DNA from: JAFECT01 sp035551675
GTDB lineage: Bacteria > Pseudomonadota > Alphaproteobacteria > Caulobacterales > Caulobacteraceae
Direction of reading: 5' to 3'
Assembly: GCA_035551675.1 (NCBI GenBank)
Contig: DASZMV010000067.1
Coordinates: forward strand, 1 to 64,000
Length of the DNA: 64,000 nt
Notes under the pieces: generated by a model
Databases searched by the model: none
Seen by the model: only the letters and a program-made list of their open reading frames with translations
What the model was told of the DNA's origin: nothing
Made by a program: the position numbers and the translations under genes
In this document: piece by piece, positions 34,221-43,076 of the stretch
How the letters are laid out: every line of letters starts with the position of its first letter
Numbering within the stretch: position 1 is the first letter of the stretch

Positions 34221-34977
34221 CGGGCCCGCGACTCGGGCGCCGCGCCGGTTCGGCCTTGTCGAGGGCGTCGATCAGCCGCTGCGCGTCGCCCGGCGCTGCG
34301 CATCCGATGTCGTTGTCGAAATAGGCGAACCCCTCGCGGCTCTCGGCGCGCCAGCGGTCGAGCGCTTGGGCCCAGGTGCGCAATGTCTTGGCGGAATAGG
34401 AGCCGTCATAGTGGCCGCCAGGCCCATGGCCGCGCACATAGACAAAGGACGCGGTCGCGATCCAGGGCGCGGGCGCGTCGCGGTGATCGGAGATGCAAAG
34501 CGCCACGTCGTGACGCCGTAGCGCATCGAACACGCCGTCGGCGAACCAGCTCGGATGGCGGAACTCGACGACGTGACGCCGGTCCTTCGGCAATAGCGCG
34601 AGGAAATCCGCCAGGCGCGGAAGATCGAGCGGCATCTTTGGCGGCAATTGAAACAGGCAAGGTCCCAGCTTGTCGCCCAAAACCTGCATCGGCGCGTAAA
34701 TCCGGCGCAGCGAGTCCTCCGCGTCGCGAAGCCGCTTCATATGGGTGATGAAGCGTGACGCCTTCCACGCGAACAGAAACCCGTCCGGCGCCATGTCGCG
34801 CCATCGCGCGACCGCCGTCTCGGTGGGCAACTTGTAGAAGCTCCCGTTCAACTCCACGGTGGAAAAGCGCGCGGCGTAGTGTTCGAACCACAGTCGCTGT
34901 GGCGTCGTCTGCGGATAGAAGCCGCCCCGCCAGTGACGGTAGACCCATCCGGAGGTCCCGATCCGAATCGCGCTCAT
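34180..34977 (-). CDS. DUF72 family protein (YecE-like TIM barrel)
   Basis: 265 residues. The N-terminus RIGTSGWVYRHWRGGFYP, the FSTVELNGSFYKLP segment, VVEFRHPSWF and YVRGHGPGGHYDGSYS are typical of the DUF72/YecE family, TIM-barrel proteins of unknown function distantly like phosphatases or isomerases. The final 25 residues, encoded inside the hemerythrin overlap, are probably not part of the fold. The start at 34977 is the only one that matches the family. Confidence 0.86.
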   Translation of the reverse strand: MSAIRIGTSGWVYRHWRGGFYPQTTPQRLWFEHYAARFSTVELNGSFYKLPTETAVARWRDMAPDGFLFAWKASRFITHMKRLRDAEDSLRRIYAPMQVLGDKLGPCLFQLPPKMPLDLPRLADFLALLPKDRRHVVEFRHPSWFADGVFDALRRHDVALCISDHRDAPAPWIATASFVYVRGHGPGGHYDGSYSAKTLRTWAQALDRWRAESREGFAYFDNDIGCAAPGDAQRLIDALDKAEPARRPSRGPARSAAAEAPALHR

Positions 34978-35142
34978 TTCGAGAAAACGTCCCCGAGCCG
35001 GCTTGGCTTCCTGGCCTTTGACCTGGGGCGACCGCCCGTTTAGGACTCGGCGAGGAACGGGGCGAATGCGGACGACAATCGGCGCTGAGATGCTGACTGG
35101 AGGCGGCGCCCGAGCCGGCATTCGCCTGGCCCGGGCCACCCT

Positions 35143-36060
35143 GTGATCTTCCTCGACCGCCAGGCGATCGCTGAACGCCACGACCCGCGCGCCCTGATCG
35201 AGGCGCTGGCCCAGGCATTCACCGGCGACATTACCGCGCCGCCGCGCGGACATCACGCCCTGGGCAAGACCGAGGAGGACGGGACGCTGCTGGTCATGCC
35301 CGCGTGGCGTAACGGCGGCGGCATCGGGGTCAAGATGGTCGCGGTGCTGCCGCGCAACAGCGCGCGCGGAAAGCCGACCGTGGACGGCGGCTATATGCTG
35401 CTGGGCGACGACGCAGAGCCCAGCGCCATCCTCGATGCGAAATACCTGACCCTCATCCGTACTGCCGCCATATCCGCGCTCGCCGCGTCGCGCATGACGG
35501 GGACGACTGCAGGCGCCCTGCTGATGGTCGGCGCCGGAGCGCTGGCGCCGCATTTGATCCGGGCGCATTGCGCCGTGCGCAGGTTCCAGCGCGTATTGAT
35601 CTGGGCGCGTCGGCAAGAACAGGCGGCCGCGCTCGCCGAGGTCTTGACCATGGAAGGCGTACCCGCGGTCGCGATCGCCGATCTCGAATCCGCGCAAGGC
35701 GAGGCCGCGCTCATCAGCTGCGCGACGCTTGCGACCGAACCTTTGGTGCGCGGAGAGCTGCTGACGCCGGGGGCGCACGTCGATCTCATCGGTGGTTTTC
35801 GCCCCGACATGCGCGAAGCCGACGACGACACGGTGCGCCGCGCGAATATCGCAACGGATACGCGCGCCGCCTTGCACGAAGCCGGCGATCTGTCCCAGCC
35901 GGTTGCGACAGGCGCGCTCGATCCCGCGCGCGTCCTCGACCTTCCCGCCCTGTTGAGCGGCGCGTCCTTCGCGCCGGGCGACTACGACATCAGTCTGTTC
36001 AAGTCGGTGGGCACGGCTGTCGCGGACTTCGCGACGGCGGAGCATCTTCTCTCGCGATGA
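35143..36060 (+). CDS. Ornithine cyclodeaminase / mu-crystallin family protein
   Basis: 305 residues from a GTG start. The family fold is seen in TLLVMPAWRNGGGIGVKMVAVLP, the Rossmann motif GALLMVGAGALAPHLIRAHC, and the end segment DYDISLFKSVGTAVADFATA. Members include ornithine cyclodeaminase, ketimine reductases and alanine or Delta1-pyrroline-2-carboxylate dehydrogenases; the substrate cannot be assigned here. It stands alone, divergent from DUF72 across 165 nt. Confidence 0.84.
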   Translation: MIFLDRQAIAERHDPRALIEALAQAFTGDITAPPRGHHALGKTEEDGTLLVMPAWRNGGGIGVKMVAVLPRNSARGKPTVDGGYMLLGDDAEPSAILDAKYLTLIRTAAISALAASRMTGTTAGALLMVGAGALAPHLIRAHCAVRRFQRVLIWARRQEQAAALAEVLTMEGVPAVAIADLESAQGEAALISCATLATEPLVRGELLTPGAHVDLIGGFRPDMREADDDTVRRANIATDTRAALHEAGDLSQPVATGALDPARVLDLPALLSGASFAPGDYDISLFKSVGTAVADFATAEHLLSR

Positions 36061-36066
36061 TGCATC

Positions 36067-36147
36067 TCAGAAGTGATGCGTGCACATCGCCAGGAGCAGG
36101 ATGATCGGGATCGGGATGCCGATCAGATAGAGCAGGATTGAACGCAT
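36067..36147 (-). CDS. 26-residue PIPII-type membrane miniprotein
   Basis: A 26-codon ORF starting MRSILLYLIG, then IPIPIILLL, ending in CTHHF. Nearly the whole length is one hydrophobic helix with two prolines, closed by a His-His pair. Very short proteins of this type, with an IPIPIII core, recur in alphaproteobacteria and are usually left unannotated; no function is known. A weak CGGAAC precedes the ATG. Codon pattern and hydrophobicity make chance unlikely. It sits in a 150-nt gap, the same strand as the following small membrane protein. Confidence 0.7.
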   Translation of the reverse strand: MRSILLYLIGIPIPIILLLAMCTHHF

Positions 36148-36214
36148 CGGCTTTGTTCCGGGTATGCATAAGGTTGCCCGGAGCGAACGCGCTGTTGTCG
36201 GGTTTGGTTGCGGA

Positions 36215-36403
36215 TCAGTCCGCGCGGCGCAGCTTGATCAGCGCCATGACCTCGATGCCGAGCCCGCAGCCGGCCAGGAGGCCCACGATCAGATCGCCCT
36301 GATCGGTATGAAGGCTGTCGGGACCGATCGACCAGAGGGCCAGGCTCACGCTGACGAACAGCAGGCCGACGCCCATCCAGTGGAACGGGGAAAGCTTAAG
36401 CAT
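36215..36403 (-). CDS. Small two-helix membrane protein, unrecognised
   Basis: 62 residues from ATG at 36403, with GGGAG about 9 nt upstream; a longer in-frame start at 36454 lacks a ribosome site. Two hydrophobic segments (about 11-24 and 38-56) flank a short polar loop DSLHTDQGD. No family is recognised. It lies 68 nt upstream of the 26-residue membrane ORF on the same strand and could share its transcript. Confidence 0.6.
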   Translation of the reverse strand: MLKLSPFHWMGVGLLFVSVSLALWSIGPDSLHTDQGDLIVGLLAGCGLGIEVMALIKLRRAD

Positions 36404-36517
36404 ACGAAGAACTCCCACATGCGGCAGGACGCCACGGATCGCGGGGTTCGTCAATCATGTTCAACCAGAAGCGGCGCCGCCCTTGACGGCCCCGCCGCGC
36501 CACACGATCTCCCAGAC

Positions 36518-36895
36518 ATGGCGCGATTTCTTCTGAGAGTCCTGGTGGCCGCGGCGGGCCTGTGGCTGGCCGCGCGGATCGTACCCGGCATTCATGTGAG
36601 CAGCCTGGGCTCCCTGGCGGCGGCGGCGATCCTGTTGGGCCTGGTCAACGCCTTGGTACGCCCGATCGTGGTCTTCCTGACCCTGCCCTTCACCATCGTC
36701 ACCCTGGGGCTGTTCCTGCTGGTGGTGAACGCCGCCATGCTCGAGCTGGTGGCCATGATGCTGCGCGGATTCAGCGTGCACGGTTTCGGGGCCGCGATCC
36801 TGGGCTCGATCGTGATCAGCCTGGTGAGCTGGGCCGCCTCGATGTTCGAGCCGAAGCCCGTCTATGTGCGCGAGCGTCCCAGCCCATCCCGCTAG
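36518..36895 (+). CDS. Phage holin family 4 (DUF/4-TMS) membrane protein
   Basis: 125 residues with four hydrophobic helices and the family pattern GLWLAARIVPGIHV, GLVNALVRPIVVFLTLPFTIVTLGLFLLVVNAAML. This family of small membrane proteins is annotated as holin-like by homology but is widespread on bacterial chromosomes without phage context; there are no phage genes here. The ATG at 36518 gives the canonical N-terminus. Confidence 0.87.
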   Translation: MARFLLRVLVAAAGLWLAARIVPGIHVSSLGSLAAAAILLGLVNALVRPIVVFLTLPFTIVTLGLFLLVVNAAMLELVAMMLRGFSVHGFGAAILGSIVISLVSWAASMFEPKPVYVRERPSPSR

Positions 36896-36925
36896 TCGGG
36901 GTTAAGAGCCTTTGACGGTCCGGTC

Positions 36926-37927
36926 TCAACCTACCGTCTGTTCGATGGCGCCGAAGATCGAGTGGTGCTTGTCGTCGAGCATCTCGATGCGCACCACGTC
37001 ACTCGCCTTCAGGTACGGCGTCGAGGCCTTGCCGTGCAGGATGGTCTCGACCGTGCGCACCTCGGCGATGCAGGAATAGCCGAGACCGCCATCCTTCACC
37101 GGCCGTCCGGGGCCGCCGTCCGCATCGCGATTCGACACCGTCCCCGAGCCGATGATCGTCCCGGCGCCGAGCGCGCGGGTCTTCGCCGCGTGCGCGATCA
37201 GCTGGCCGAAGTCGAAGGTCATGTCGACGCCGGCGTCGGCCTTGCCGAACTGCGCCCCGTTCAGCCCGACCTGCAGCTCGCCGTGCAACTTGCCGTCGCG
37301 CCAGCGGGCGCCGAGCGCGTCGGGCGTGACCAAGACCGGCGAAAGCGCCGAGGCGGGCTTCGACTGAAAGAAGCCGAATCCCTTGCCGAGTTCGTTCGGG
37401 ATCAGGTTGCGCAGGCTGACGTCGTTGACGAGACCAACCAGGCGCACCGCGGCAAGCGCCTCCTCGCGGCTCGCGCCCTGGGCCACGTCGCCGGTGACGA
37501 CGCAGACCTCGGCCTCGAGATCGCAGCCCCAACTTTCGTCGGCCAGCGGAATCGGATCGCGCGGGCCGAGGAAGCCGTCCGAGCCGCCCTGGTACATCAA
37601 GGGGTCGGTCCAGAAGCTCTCCGGCATCTCCGCCCCGCGCGCCTTGCGCACCAAGGCGACGTGATTGACGTAGGCCGAACCGTCCGCCCACTGATAGGCG
37701 CGCGGCAGGGGCGCGGCCGCCTCGTGCTCGTGGAACCGCTCCTGGGGCACGGAGCCGTGGTTGAGACTCTCTGAGAGGCCGCGCAACAGCGGCTCACAGC
37801 GGTCCCAGTCGTCCAGGGCGGCCTGCAGGGTCGGCGCAATCAGGGCCGCATCGGTGAAGTGGTGGAGATCGTCGGAGACGACAACGAGCCGGCCGTCGCG
37901 CCCGGCCTTGAGGGAGGCAAGTTTCAT
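36926..37927 (-). CDS. Fumarylacetoacetate hydrolase
   Basis: 333 residues of the FAH family, in the form associated with bacterial tyrosine catabolism. Motifs: WGCDLEAEVCVVTGDV (metal-binding acidic residues), VSLRNLIPNELGKGFGFFQSKPASALSPVLVTPD, and GTIIGSGTVSNRD. The reaction gives fumarate and acetoacetate, the last step after HmgA. It lies on the same strand as hppD and hmgA but 4-7 kb away, with unrelated small genes between. No maleylacetoacetate isomerase gene is visible in the window. Confidence 0.9.
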   Translation of the reverse strand: MKLASLKAGRDGRLVVVSDDLHHFTDAALIAPTLQAALDDWDRCEPLLRGLSESLNHGSVPQERFHEHEAAAPLPRAYQWADGSAYVNHVALVRKARGAEMPESFWTDPLMYQGGSDGFLGPRDPIPLADESWGCDLEAEVCVVTGDVAQGASREEALAAVRLVGLVNDVSLRNLIPNELGKGFGFFQSKPASALSPVLVTPDALGARWRDGKLHGELQVGLNGAQFGKADAGVDMTFDFGQLIAHAAKTRALGAGTIIGSGTVSNRDADGGPGRPVKDGGLGYSCIAEVRTVETILHGKASTPYLKASDVVRIEMLDDKHHSIFGAIEQTVG

Positions 37928-37983
37928 CCCTCGCCTATAGCGCGTTCCCGCCGCCGGGTAACAGGCCTGTTCTGGGCCGGGGC

Positions 37984-38703
37984 CTAGGGGGCGCGGCTGG
38001 TGCTCAGGGCCACCCGCGTTCCGCTGTAGCCGATTCCGCTCAGGCGCGGTCGAACCCTCGGGTAGACCAGGACGTCGCCGCAGCGCAGCAGCTGCATGAC
38101 GATGTCGCGGCGGACCCAGAAGGCGGCGATGGCCTCGATGGCCCGACGCGACTCCTCGATCTGGTCGGTGGCGGTCAGGACGTATTCGTAGGACTCGAGC
38201 TTGCCCACCGAGGTCGCAGCGCTCTTGCAGGTGCAGGCGCCGACGCAGCCGCACGACAGCACCACCGGTGTTCCGCCGACGAGAATGTTGGCGGGGGCCG
38301 TCACCTTCACGGCGCGCGCCTTCTGCGTCTCCACCGCGATGGCGGAGCCGGGCGGGTCCTTCGACTTGCCCTTCTCCACCGCGTCGATCTTCTTCAACGG
38401 CGTCGACAGCGACGTGGCCAGGGTGAGCAGCGGACCCAGCGCCATGCGCAGGGTGACGCCCAGTTTATACGCCGCGGGCACCGTCGCCGGACCGTAGGCG
38501 GCGAGGGCCAGCGCGATATCTTCGTAGACGGAATAGTAGATCAGCTCGGCCGCGCGGCTGCGCCGCTGCTCCACGTCGAAGCGCGCGAGCGACAGCCCCA
38601 GCACCGCGCCCAGCGCCACCAGCAAGACCGCGCCGACGACGAACAGGAGAAAGGGCGGCGCGCCGCAAACGAGCGCCGGGTCGAAATCGAAACCGTCGGG
38701 CAT
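37984..38703 (-). CDS. Unrecognised single-helix membrane protein with a Cys loop
   Basis: 239 residues with one strong membrane helix (about 16-41) and a long cytoplasmic or periplasmic remainder. Residues near 150-160 contain the cysteine-rich loop SCGCVGACTCK, which could bind metal or form disulfides. No family recognised. The next upstream gene encodes another single-helix protein of similar length and arrangement, so the two may form a pair. It ends 56 nt before the fumarylacetoacetate hydrolase start. Confidence 0.65.
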   Translation of the reverse strand: MPDGFDFDPALVCGAPPFLLFVVGAVLLVALGAVLGLSLARFDVEQRRSRAAELIYYSVYEDIALALAAYGPATVPAAYKLGVTLRMALGPLLTLATSLSTPLKKIDAVEKGKSKDPPGSAIAVETQKARAVKVTAPANILVGGTPVVLSCGCVGACTCKSAATSVGKLESYEYVLTATDQIEESRRAIEAIAAFWVRRDIVMQLLRCGDVLVYPRVRPRLSGIGYSGTRVALSTSRAP

Positions 38704-38801
38704 GGCCTCACCCTCGCCGGACGCGAACGCGCGTCGGCAAGCAAACGGGCCGTCGAGCTACGGGGTTCCGATGACCGCGAAGGCGGCCTCAGAGCCGCTC
38801 G

Positions 38802-39491
38802 TCAGACCAGTTCGTTTTGGGCGGCTTCGATTTCGGCCAGTCGCAGCGGAGCCTGGCCCCACCAGCCCCGAAAGGCCTCGATCAGGCGCCGCGCCTCGTC
38901 GGCGAGTTGCTCGGGCGTAAGCGAGGTCGCCGATCCTGCCGGCGCCGCCGAGCCGGGCATATAGACGCCGCCGCCCGGGTTCGAGGCGGCGGCGGCCGAA
39001 GCGGCCGTGGTGGTGTTGGCGATGATCACGGTGGTCCCGCCGGCCAAGGCGGCTTCGCGCGCCTGCTGCGCCGGCGTCAGGTCCGACGACGGTTGCGCGG
39101 GCGGCGGAGGCGCCGGCGGCGGCGCGGGCTTGGTCTTGCCCGCGATCACGTCTTCCAGCTTCTTCAGATGCTCGTTCAAGCCGCCGGTCAGCTTGAACGT
39201 ATGCGGCAGCGTCCCGCGCACGAAACCGACCAGCGACTGCGCGGCGCCCAGGGTGCCCATGCCGCGGGATTCGGAGGCGGTCTTCGCGGCCTTGGCGATG
39301 GAATCGTAGATGGCGAGCCGGCGCCGGCGACGGCGGTCGGGTTCGAGCCAATAGTGGTTCATCAGGTGGAAGATGATCGCGGTCAGGATCACCGCGAGGA
39401 CGAGGTAGAACAGGTGCACGCCCAGGCCGGCGCCGAGAAAAGCGTGGTGCGTCGGCTGAACCGGATCGCTGTCGAAATCCTGCCCGACCAT
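38802..39491 (-). CDS. Unrecognised membrane-anchored protein with Pro-rich linker
   Basis: 229 residues: a short head, one membrane helix (about 24-46), an Arg-rich patch RRRRRR just inside, a helical region, a proline linker KPAPPPAPPPPAQP (about 121-134), an Ala/Thr-rich stretch and a C-terminal helix. The positive patch suggests the C-terminal part is cytoplasmic. No family recognised. It precedes the Cys-loop membrane protein gene by 98 nt on the same strand. Confidence 0.62.
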   Translation of the reverse strand: MVGQDFDSDPVQPTHHAFLGAGLGVHLFYLVLAVILTAIIFHLMNHYWLEPDRRRRRRLAIYDSIAKAAKTASESRGMGTLGAAQSLVGFVRGTLPHTFKLTGGLNEHLKKLEDVIAGKTKPAPPPAPPPPAQPSSDLTPAQQAREAALAGGTTVIIANTTTAASAAAASNPGGGVYMPGSAAPAGSATSLTPEQLADEARRLIEAFRGWWGQAPLRLAEIEAAQNELV

Positions 39492-39642
39492 CGCGAGCTC
39501 CTCCCCCTCGTCCGGACCCCTTCGCGCGCGGAACGATGCCTCGTCCCCGGACTCGCGCGCCTGGTAACCCTAGCATACAGCCAGGGCGGCGCTCAGCGGG
39601 GAATCGTTCGCGTACGGGGAGAACTTGGGGACCCGCAGAGGG

Positions 39643-39909
39643 TCAGGCCCCGGGTTTGCGCACCAGACGCGCCGCCTGGGCTTCGGTCCCCAGACCCCGA
39701 ACCACAACCTCGCAGAGGACGTCGCCCTCCTCGCCCTCGGACCAGAGATAGGCGCGCTCGATGTCCACCTCGGCGCCGGAGGGGGTAAAGCCGCGATAGG
39801 CGTCGCCCCAGGGCGTGATGCGCGCGAGCTCGCGCCAGGACAGGGTGCAGGCGTGGCCCAACTCCTCAGTGGCGAGGATTTCGAGTTCGGCGTTGGCGGA
39901 AATCGTCAT
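39643..39909 (-). CDS. Hypothetical protein, 88 residues
   Basis: Begins MTISANAELEIL and contains WRELARITPWGDAYRGFTPSG. It is a small soluble protein of alternating strands with no recognised domain. The ATG at 39909 is preferred to an upstream ATG because it gives a compact protein. It lies 54 nt behind the sulfotransferase-like gene on the same strand. Confidence 0.55.
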   Translation of the reverse strand: MTISANAELEILATEELGHACTLSWRELARITPWGDAYRGFTPSGAEVDIERAYLWSEGEEGDVLCEVVVRGLGTEAQAARLVRKPGA

Positions 39910-39963
39910 CGCTCGAACATGGGCCCGGCCCCTAATCCCCACAAGATTTCGCCGGGACAAGGA

Positions 39964-41028
39964 TCAGGCGAGCGCCAGTCGCGCCCCGTGAACCGGGGCC
40001 ATCGAGGGCGGCGGCGGACCCATCAGCTCCGCGCACCAAGCTTCGAGCTGCTCCAACTCCTGACCCAGCGCCGACCGGGCGTCGGCGAAATCGCGGCTCT
40101 CGGCGTCGGCGTCGAAGGTTTCGCGCGGGGTCTTGGCGTGCTGGCGCAGCTTGGGGCCGCGCAGGGTCTCTTCGATGCGCTCGGCGCCGAGGCCCAAGCC
40201 GAAGTGCGCGTCCAACATCGAAAGCGTCGCGCGCGGGTCCGTCAGGAAGACGTCGCAGTCGAGGAAGCGAGCGCGCTGGGGACCGAGTTTCCGCGCCGCG
40301 CCTAACAGCTCGTCCATCTGCAGCCGCCAGACCAGGGCGGCGACCTGAAGATCGCTGAACAGCGCCACCTGCGTCGGGCCGAAGCGGGCGTCCGGCTGCG
40401 ACGCCCAGCGCGCCATCAGCTGGCGCACGAAACCGCGCCGCGCTTCCCCGCCCTTGGCCACCGCCAGCAGGAACCGCCGCAAGCCCGAGTGCAACAACAG
40501 CGCCGGGCCGCCCATTTCGGCCACCGCCTCGGCCAAGCCGTTGGCGGCGTTGCTGGGCTTGATCAGAACCCGCGCACCCGGAAGGAACGGACGGCCGAGA
40601 AGTCGCACCAGGCCCTCCAGCGTGGCGGCGTCGGCGCGCGGGTCGCCCCGGTGGCGGGCGATGGCGAAGTCGGCCAGGGCCACCGGTTCCTTCAGGCTGA
40701 GGCTCACGCCCGGCCAGTCGAGGCAGGCTGCGATCAAGGTCGAGCAGCAAAAGGCGGTGTGCCAGATAAACCCCGGCGGGGTTGGCGGCGCCGGCGCATC
40801 GGCCAGGACGGCCAAAGGAAGGGTCGCCGAGGCGCTGCCACGTCGCTCCCAGCGGGCGTCAAGGAAGGGCTGGGCGGACAGGGCGTCGCGATTGGTGCGG
40901 GTGAAGACCGCCACCCCGCGCTCGAAGTCGAGCCGGTGAGGAAACCAAGCGGCGTCGCGCAGCAGTTCCGACCCCGCCGCCTTGATGGCGTGCGATCCGC
41001 CCGACTCCCCCACAGTTGGCTGCGACAC
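39964..41028 (-). CDS. Sulfotransferase-like P-loop protein
   Basis: 354 residues from GTG at 41028, preceded by CGGGGAA. The segment GFIWHTAFCCSTLIAACLD resembles the 5'-phosphosulfate loop region of sulfotransferase-like proteins, and VLIKPSNAANGL a second conserved strand. Related proteins of unknown function occur in proteobacteria. Neither donor nor acceptor can be named. The gene is 122 nt downstream of hmgA on the same strand; a link to tyrosine catabolism is not evident. Confidence 0.6.
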   Translation of the reverse strand: MSQPTVGESGGSHAIKAAGSELLRDAAWFPHRLDFERGVAVFTRTNRDALSAQPFLDARWERRGSASATLPLAVLADAPAPPTPPGFIWHTAFCCSTLIAACLDWPGVSLSLKEPVALADFAIARHRGDPRADAATLEGLVRLLGRPFLPGARVLIKPSNAANGLAEAVAEMGGPALLLHSGLRRFLLAVAKGGEARRGFVRQLMARWASQPDARFGPTQVALFSDLQVAALVWRLQMDELLGAARKLGPQRARFLDCDVFLTDPRATLSMLDAHFGLGLGAERIEETLRGPKLRQHAKTPRETFDADAESRDFADARSALGQELEQLEAWCAELMGPPPPSMAPVHGARLALA

Positions 41029-41150
41029 GATCCGTTCCCCGAGCGACCGTCGGTCGTCCGGTCCGTTCAACGAACGCACACGGTGAACCCGTCGCCGCTT
41101 GGGGTCAAATGGGGTGCGCGGCAGAAGGCCGGACTTTGGAAGGCTTGGCT

Positions 41151-42287
41151 TCAGCCCGGCGTCTTCCAGCTGTTCACATAGGCCCCGTTCTCGACCGCCG
41201 CGGCGCCGGGACCGACCTCGAGCGGGTCGCGGGCGTCGATCATCACCGCGTATTCGTCGGTGGCGGGCTTGGTCTGGCTCAGCATGTTCTTCAGCGCCTT
41301 GGGATGCGGCCCGTGGGTGAAGCCCGAGGGATGGAAGGTCATCATCCCCGCATCGATGTTGTCGCGGCTGAAGAAGTCGCCGGCGTGGTAGAACAGCACC
41401 TCGTCGAAGTCGTCGTTGTTGTGGAAGAACGGGATCTTGATCGCCCCCGGATCGGTCTCGAACGGACGCGGCGCGAAGGTGCAGACCACGAAGCGGTCCG
41501 ACAGGAAGGTCGTGTGCACGCTCGGCGGCAGGTGATAGCGCGCGCTCATTACCGGACGGATGTCCTTCACGTTCAGCTTCACCGGCGCCAGGTCGCCGTG
41601 CCAGCCGACCGCGTCGAGCGGATTGTACGGATAGGTCGCGACCGAAATCTCGCCGCGCTTTTTGATCTGGACGCGGGTCTCCCCGTCGCTCTGCTGATGC
41701 GCGCGGAACGCCTGATCCATGTGCGGCGTGTCGAGCATCGCCGGATCGAATACGGCGTGCGGTCCCAACAGCCCGCGATCGGGCAGGGTGTAGTGGGTGT
41801 TGGTCGCCTCGATCATCAGCACCGCGAGCGCGCCCTTCGGGGCCAGGCGCCACATCGTCCCTCGCGGGAGGTAGAGATAATCGCCCTTGGTGAAGGGCAT
41901 GTGGCCGAAGTCGCAGAACAGGTCGCCTTCGCCGTCGTGTACGAACAACAGTTGATCGCCATCGCCGTTGCGGGCGAGATCGGGCATCGGCGCGGCGAGC
42001 TTCCAGAAGCGGATCTCGACCGACCTGTTGTGCAGCACCACCGGCGCGCTCCACGGCGACGGCGACGGTTCGTTCAAGCCGTTCAGGTCGAAGGCGCGCG
42101 GCCGCAGCGGCCCCTCGAAACTCGACCAGCCGGTCGGCGGCCGCCGGTGATAGAGAAACGCGGCGGGACCGAAGAAGCCTTCCTTCGACATTTCCCGTTC
42201 GTAGGAGCCTTCGGGCAGGTCGGCATGGGCCTGGCGCGAGTGCTCACCCTCGGCGCCCTTCACCGGAAGCCAGTTGCGCTTGCTCAT
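41151..42287 (-). CDS. hmgA: Homogentisate 1,2-dioxygenase
   Basis: 378 residues, shorter than the 430-450 of many HmgA proteins but with the full cupin core. It opens the ring of homogentisate to maleylacetoacetate with Fe(II). Iron-site regions are FFHNNDDFDEVLFYHAGDF and HPSGFTHGPHPKAL; the tail DEYAVMIDARDPLE is typical. It overlaps the preceding small gene by ATGA. The neighbouring hppD supplies its substrate. Confidence 0.9.
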   Translation of the reverse strand: MSKRNWLPVKGAEGEHSRQAHADLPEGSYEREMSKEGFFGPAAFLYHRRPPTGWSSFEGPLRPRAFDLNGLNEPSPSPWSAPVVLHNRSVEIRFWKLAAPMPDLARNGDGDQLLFVHDGEGDLFCDFGHMPFTKGDYLYLPRGTMWRLAPKGALAVLMIEATNTHYTLPDRGLLGPHAVFDPAMLDTPHMDQAFRAHQQSDGETRVQIKKRGEISVATYPYNPLDAVGWHGDLAPVKLNVKDIRPVMSARYHLPPSVHTTFLSDRFVVCTFAPRPFETDPGAIKIPFFHNNDDFDEVLFYHAGDFFSRDNIDAGMMTFHPSGFTHGPHPKALKNMLSQTKPATDEYAVMIDARDPLEVGPGAAAVENGAYVNSWKTPG

Positions 42288-42604
42288 GAGTGCATTCCCA
42301 AACGGATGAGGGTTCCGATCACCGCCGCCGCGACGACCAACAGCATAATGAAAAAGATCGTGCGTACGCCGGCCGCCGCACGCGCGGCGTAGACGGGTTC
42401 GTCCAGCCAGACATCGCCCGAGGCCGTCTCGTGAACGACGCCTTGACGGATCATGCGCGCCAGCACCCGCGCGCAAAGATGGGACGGGGGCCTATAGGAC
42501 GTCGCCGACGCCTCGGATAAGGCGCCGCCGTCGCGCAGCGCTTGCACGATCTCGCGCCGCGCGCGTGCGGCGGCCGCCGCAATGACGGTCGCGGCGGCGC
42601 TCAT
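42284..42604 (-). CDS. Small protein with C-terminal membrane helix
   Basis: 106 residues. The first 75 look like a winged-helix-sized soluble domain (REIVQALRDGGALSEASATSY, RVLARMIRQGVVHETASGDVWLDE), and the end is one hydrophobic helix (about 82-101). No family is certain; a tail-anchored DNA-binding or regulatory role is speculation. It is joined to hmgA by ATGA, so it is co-translated with the dioxygenase. Confidence 0.65.
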   Translation of the reverse strand: MSAAATVIAAAAARARREIVQALRDGGALSEASATSYRPPSHLCARVLARMIRQGVVHETASGDVWLDEPVYAARAAAGVRTIFFIMLLVVAAAVIGTLIRLGMHS

Positions 42605-42629
42605 GTCGCGCCCTCGCTATGGAGCGATC

Positions 42630-42995
42630 TCAGTCCTCGGACTTGGGCGCGGCGGCCTTGGGCGCAGCGCGCTTGGCCGGCGCCGTTTTGTCGGCGGCCA
42701 CCGTCGGGGAGGGACCGCGACGCGAGCCACGCTCCGAATAGGCCCAGTTGGCCACCGCATCGCCGCGGCGAAGCAGCAACAGGCCGAGCGCGGCCAGAAT
42801 CAGGGCAATGAGGATCGGCATGACCGCCTGTTGCATGGCCGCCGACGCCGCGTCGCCGGCCCCGGGCTGCTTGGCCGCCACAATGCCGATGGCGGCGAGC
42901 TGGACCAGTTGCAGCACCAGTTGCACCACCTCGAACAGGGCCGTGCCGAAGCCGATGACGCGCACCAGGGCGCCGAGAAGCGTACGACCGTCCAT
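42630..42995 (-). CDS. Small two-helix membrane protein, unrecognised
   Basis: 121 residues starting MDGRTLLGALVRVIG, with GGAGGAA upstream of the ATG; a longer start lacks this. Two hydrophobic segments (about 15-42 and 55-74) are followed by a lysine/alanine/proline tail resembling histone-like low-complexity ends. No family recognised. It lies between hppD and the hmgA pair on the same strand. Confidence 0.65.
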   Translation of the reverse strand: MDGRTLLGALVRVIGFGTALFEVVQLVLQLVQLAAIGIVAAKQPGAGDAASAAMQQAVMPILIALILAALGLLLLRRGDAVANWAYSERGSRRGPSPTVAADKTAPAKRAAPKAAAPKSED

Positions 42996-43076
42996 GAGAT
43001 TCCTCCGCCTTTGCGGTCCGGAAGCGGCCGCCGAAGGGCCCTGGGTACTCAAAAGCCGGGTCGGACGGAAGCCTCA

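Noticed and set aside
36518..36895. Holin-like gene as evidence of a prophage
   Set aside because: No integrase, capsid, tail or lysin genes are present; this family is common as ordinary chromosomal membrane protein.
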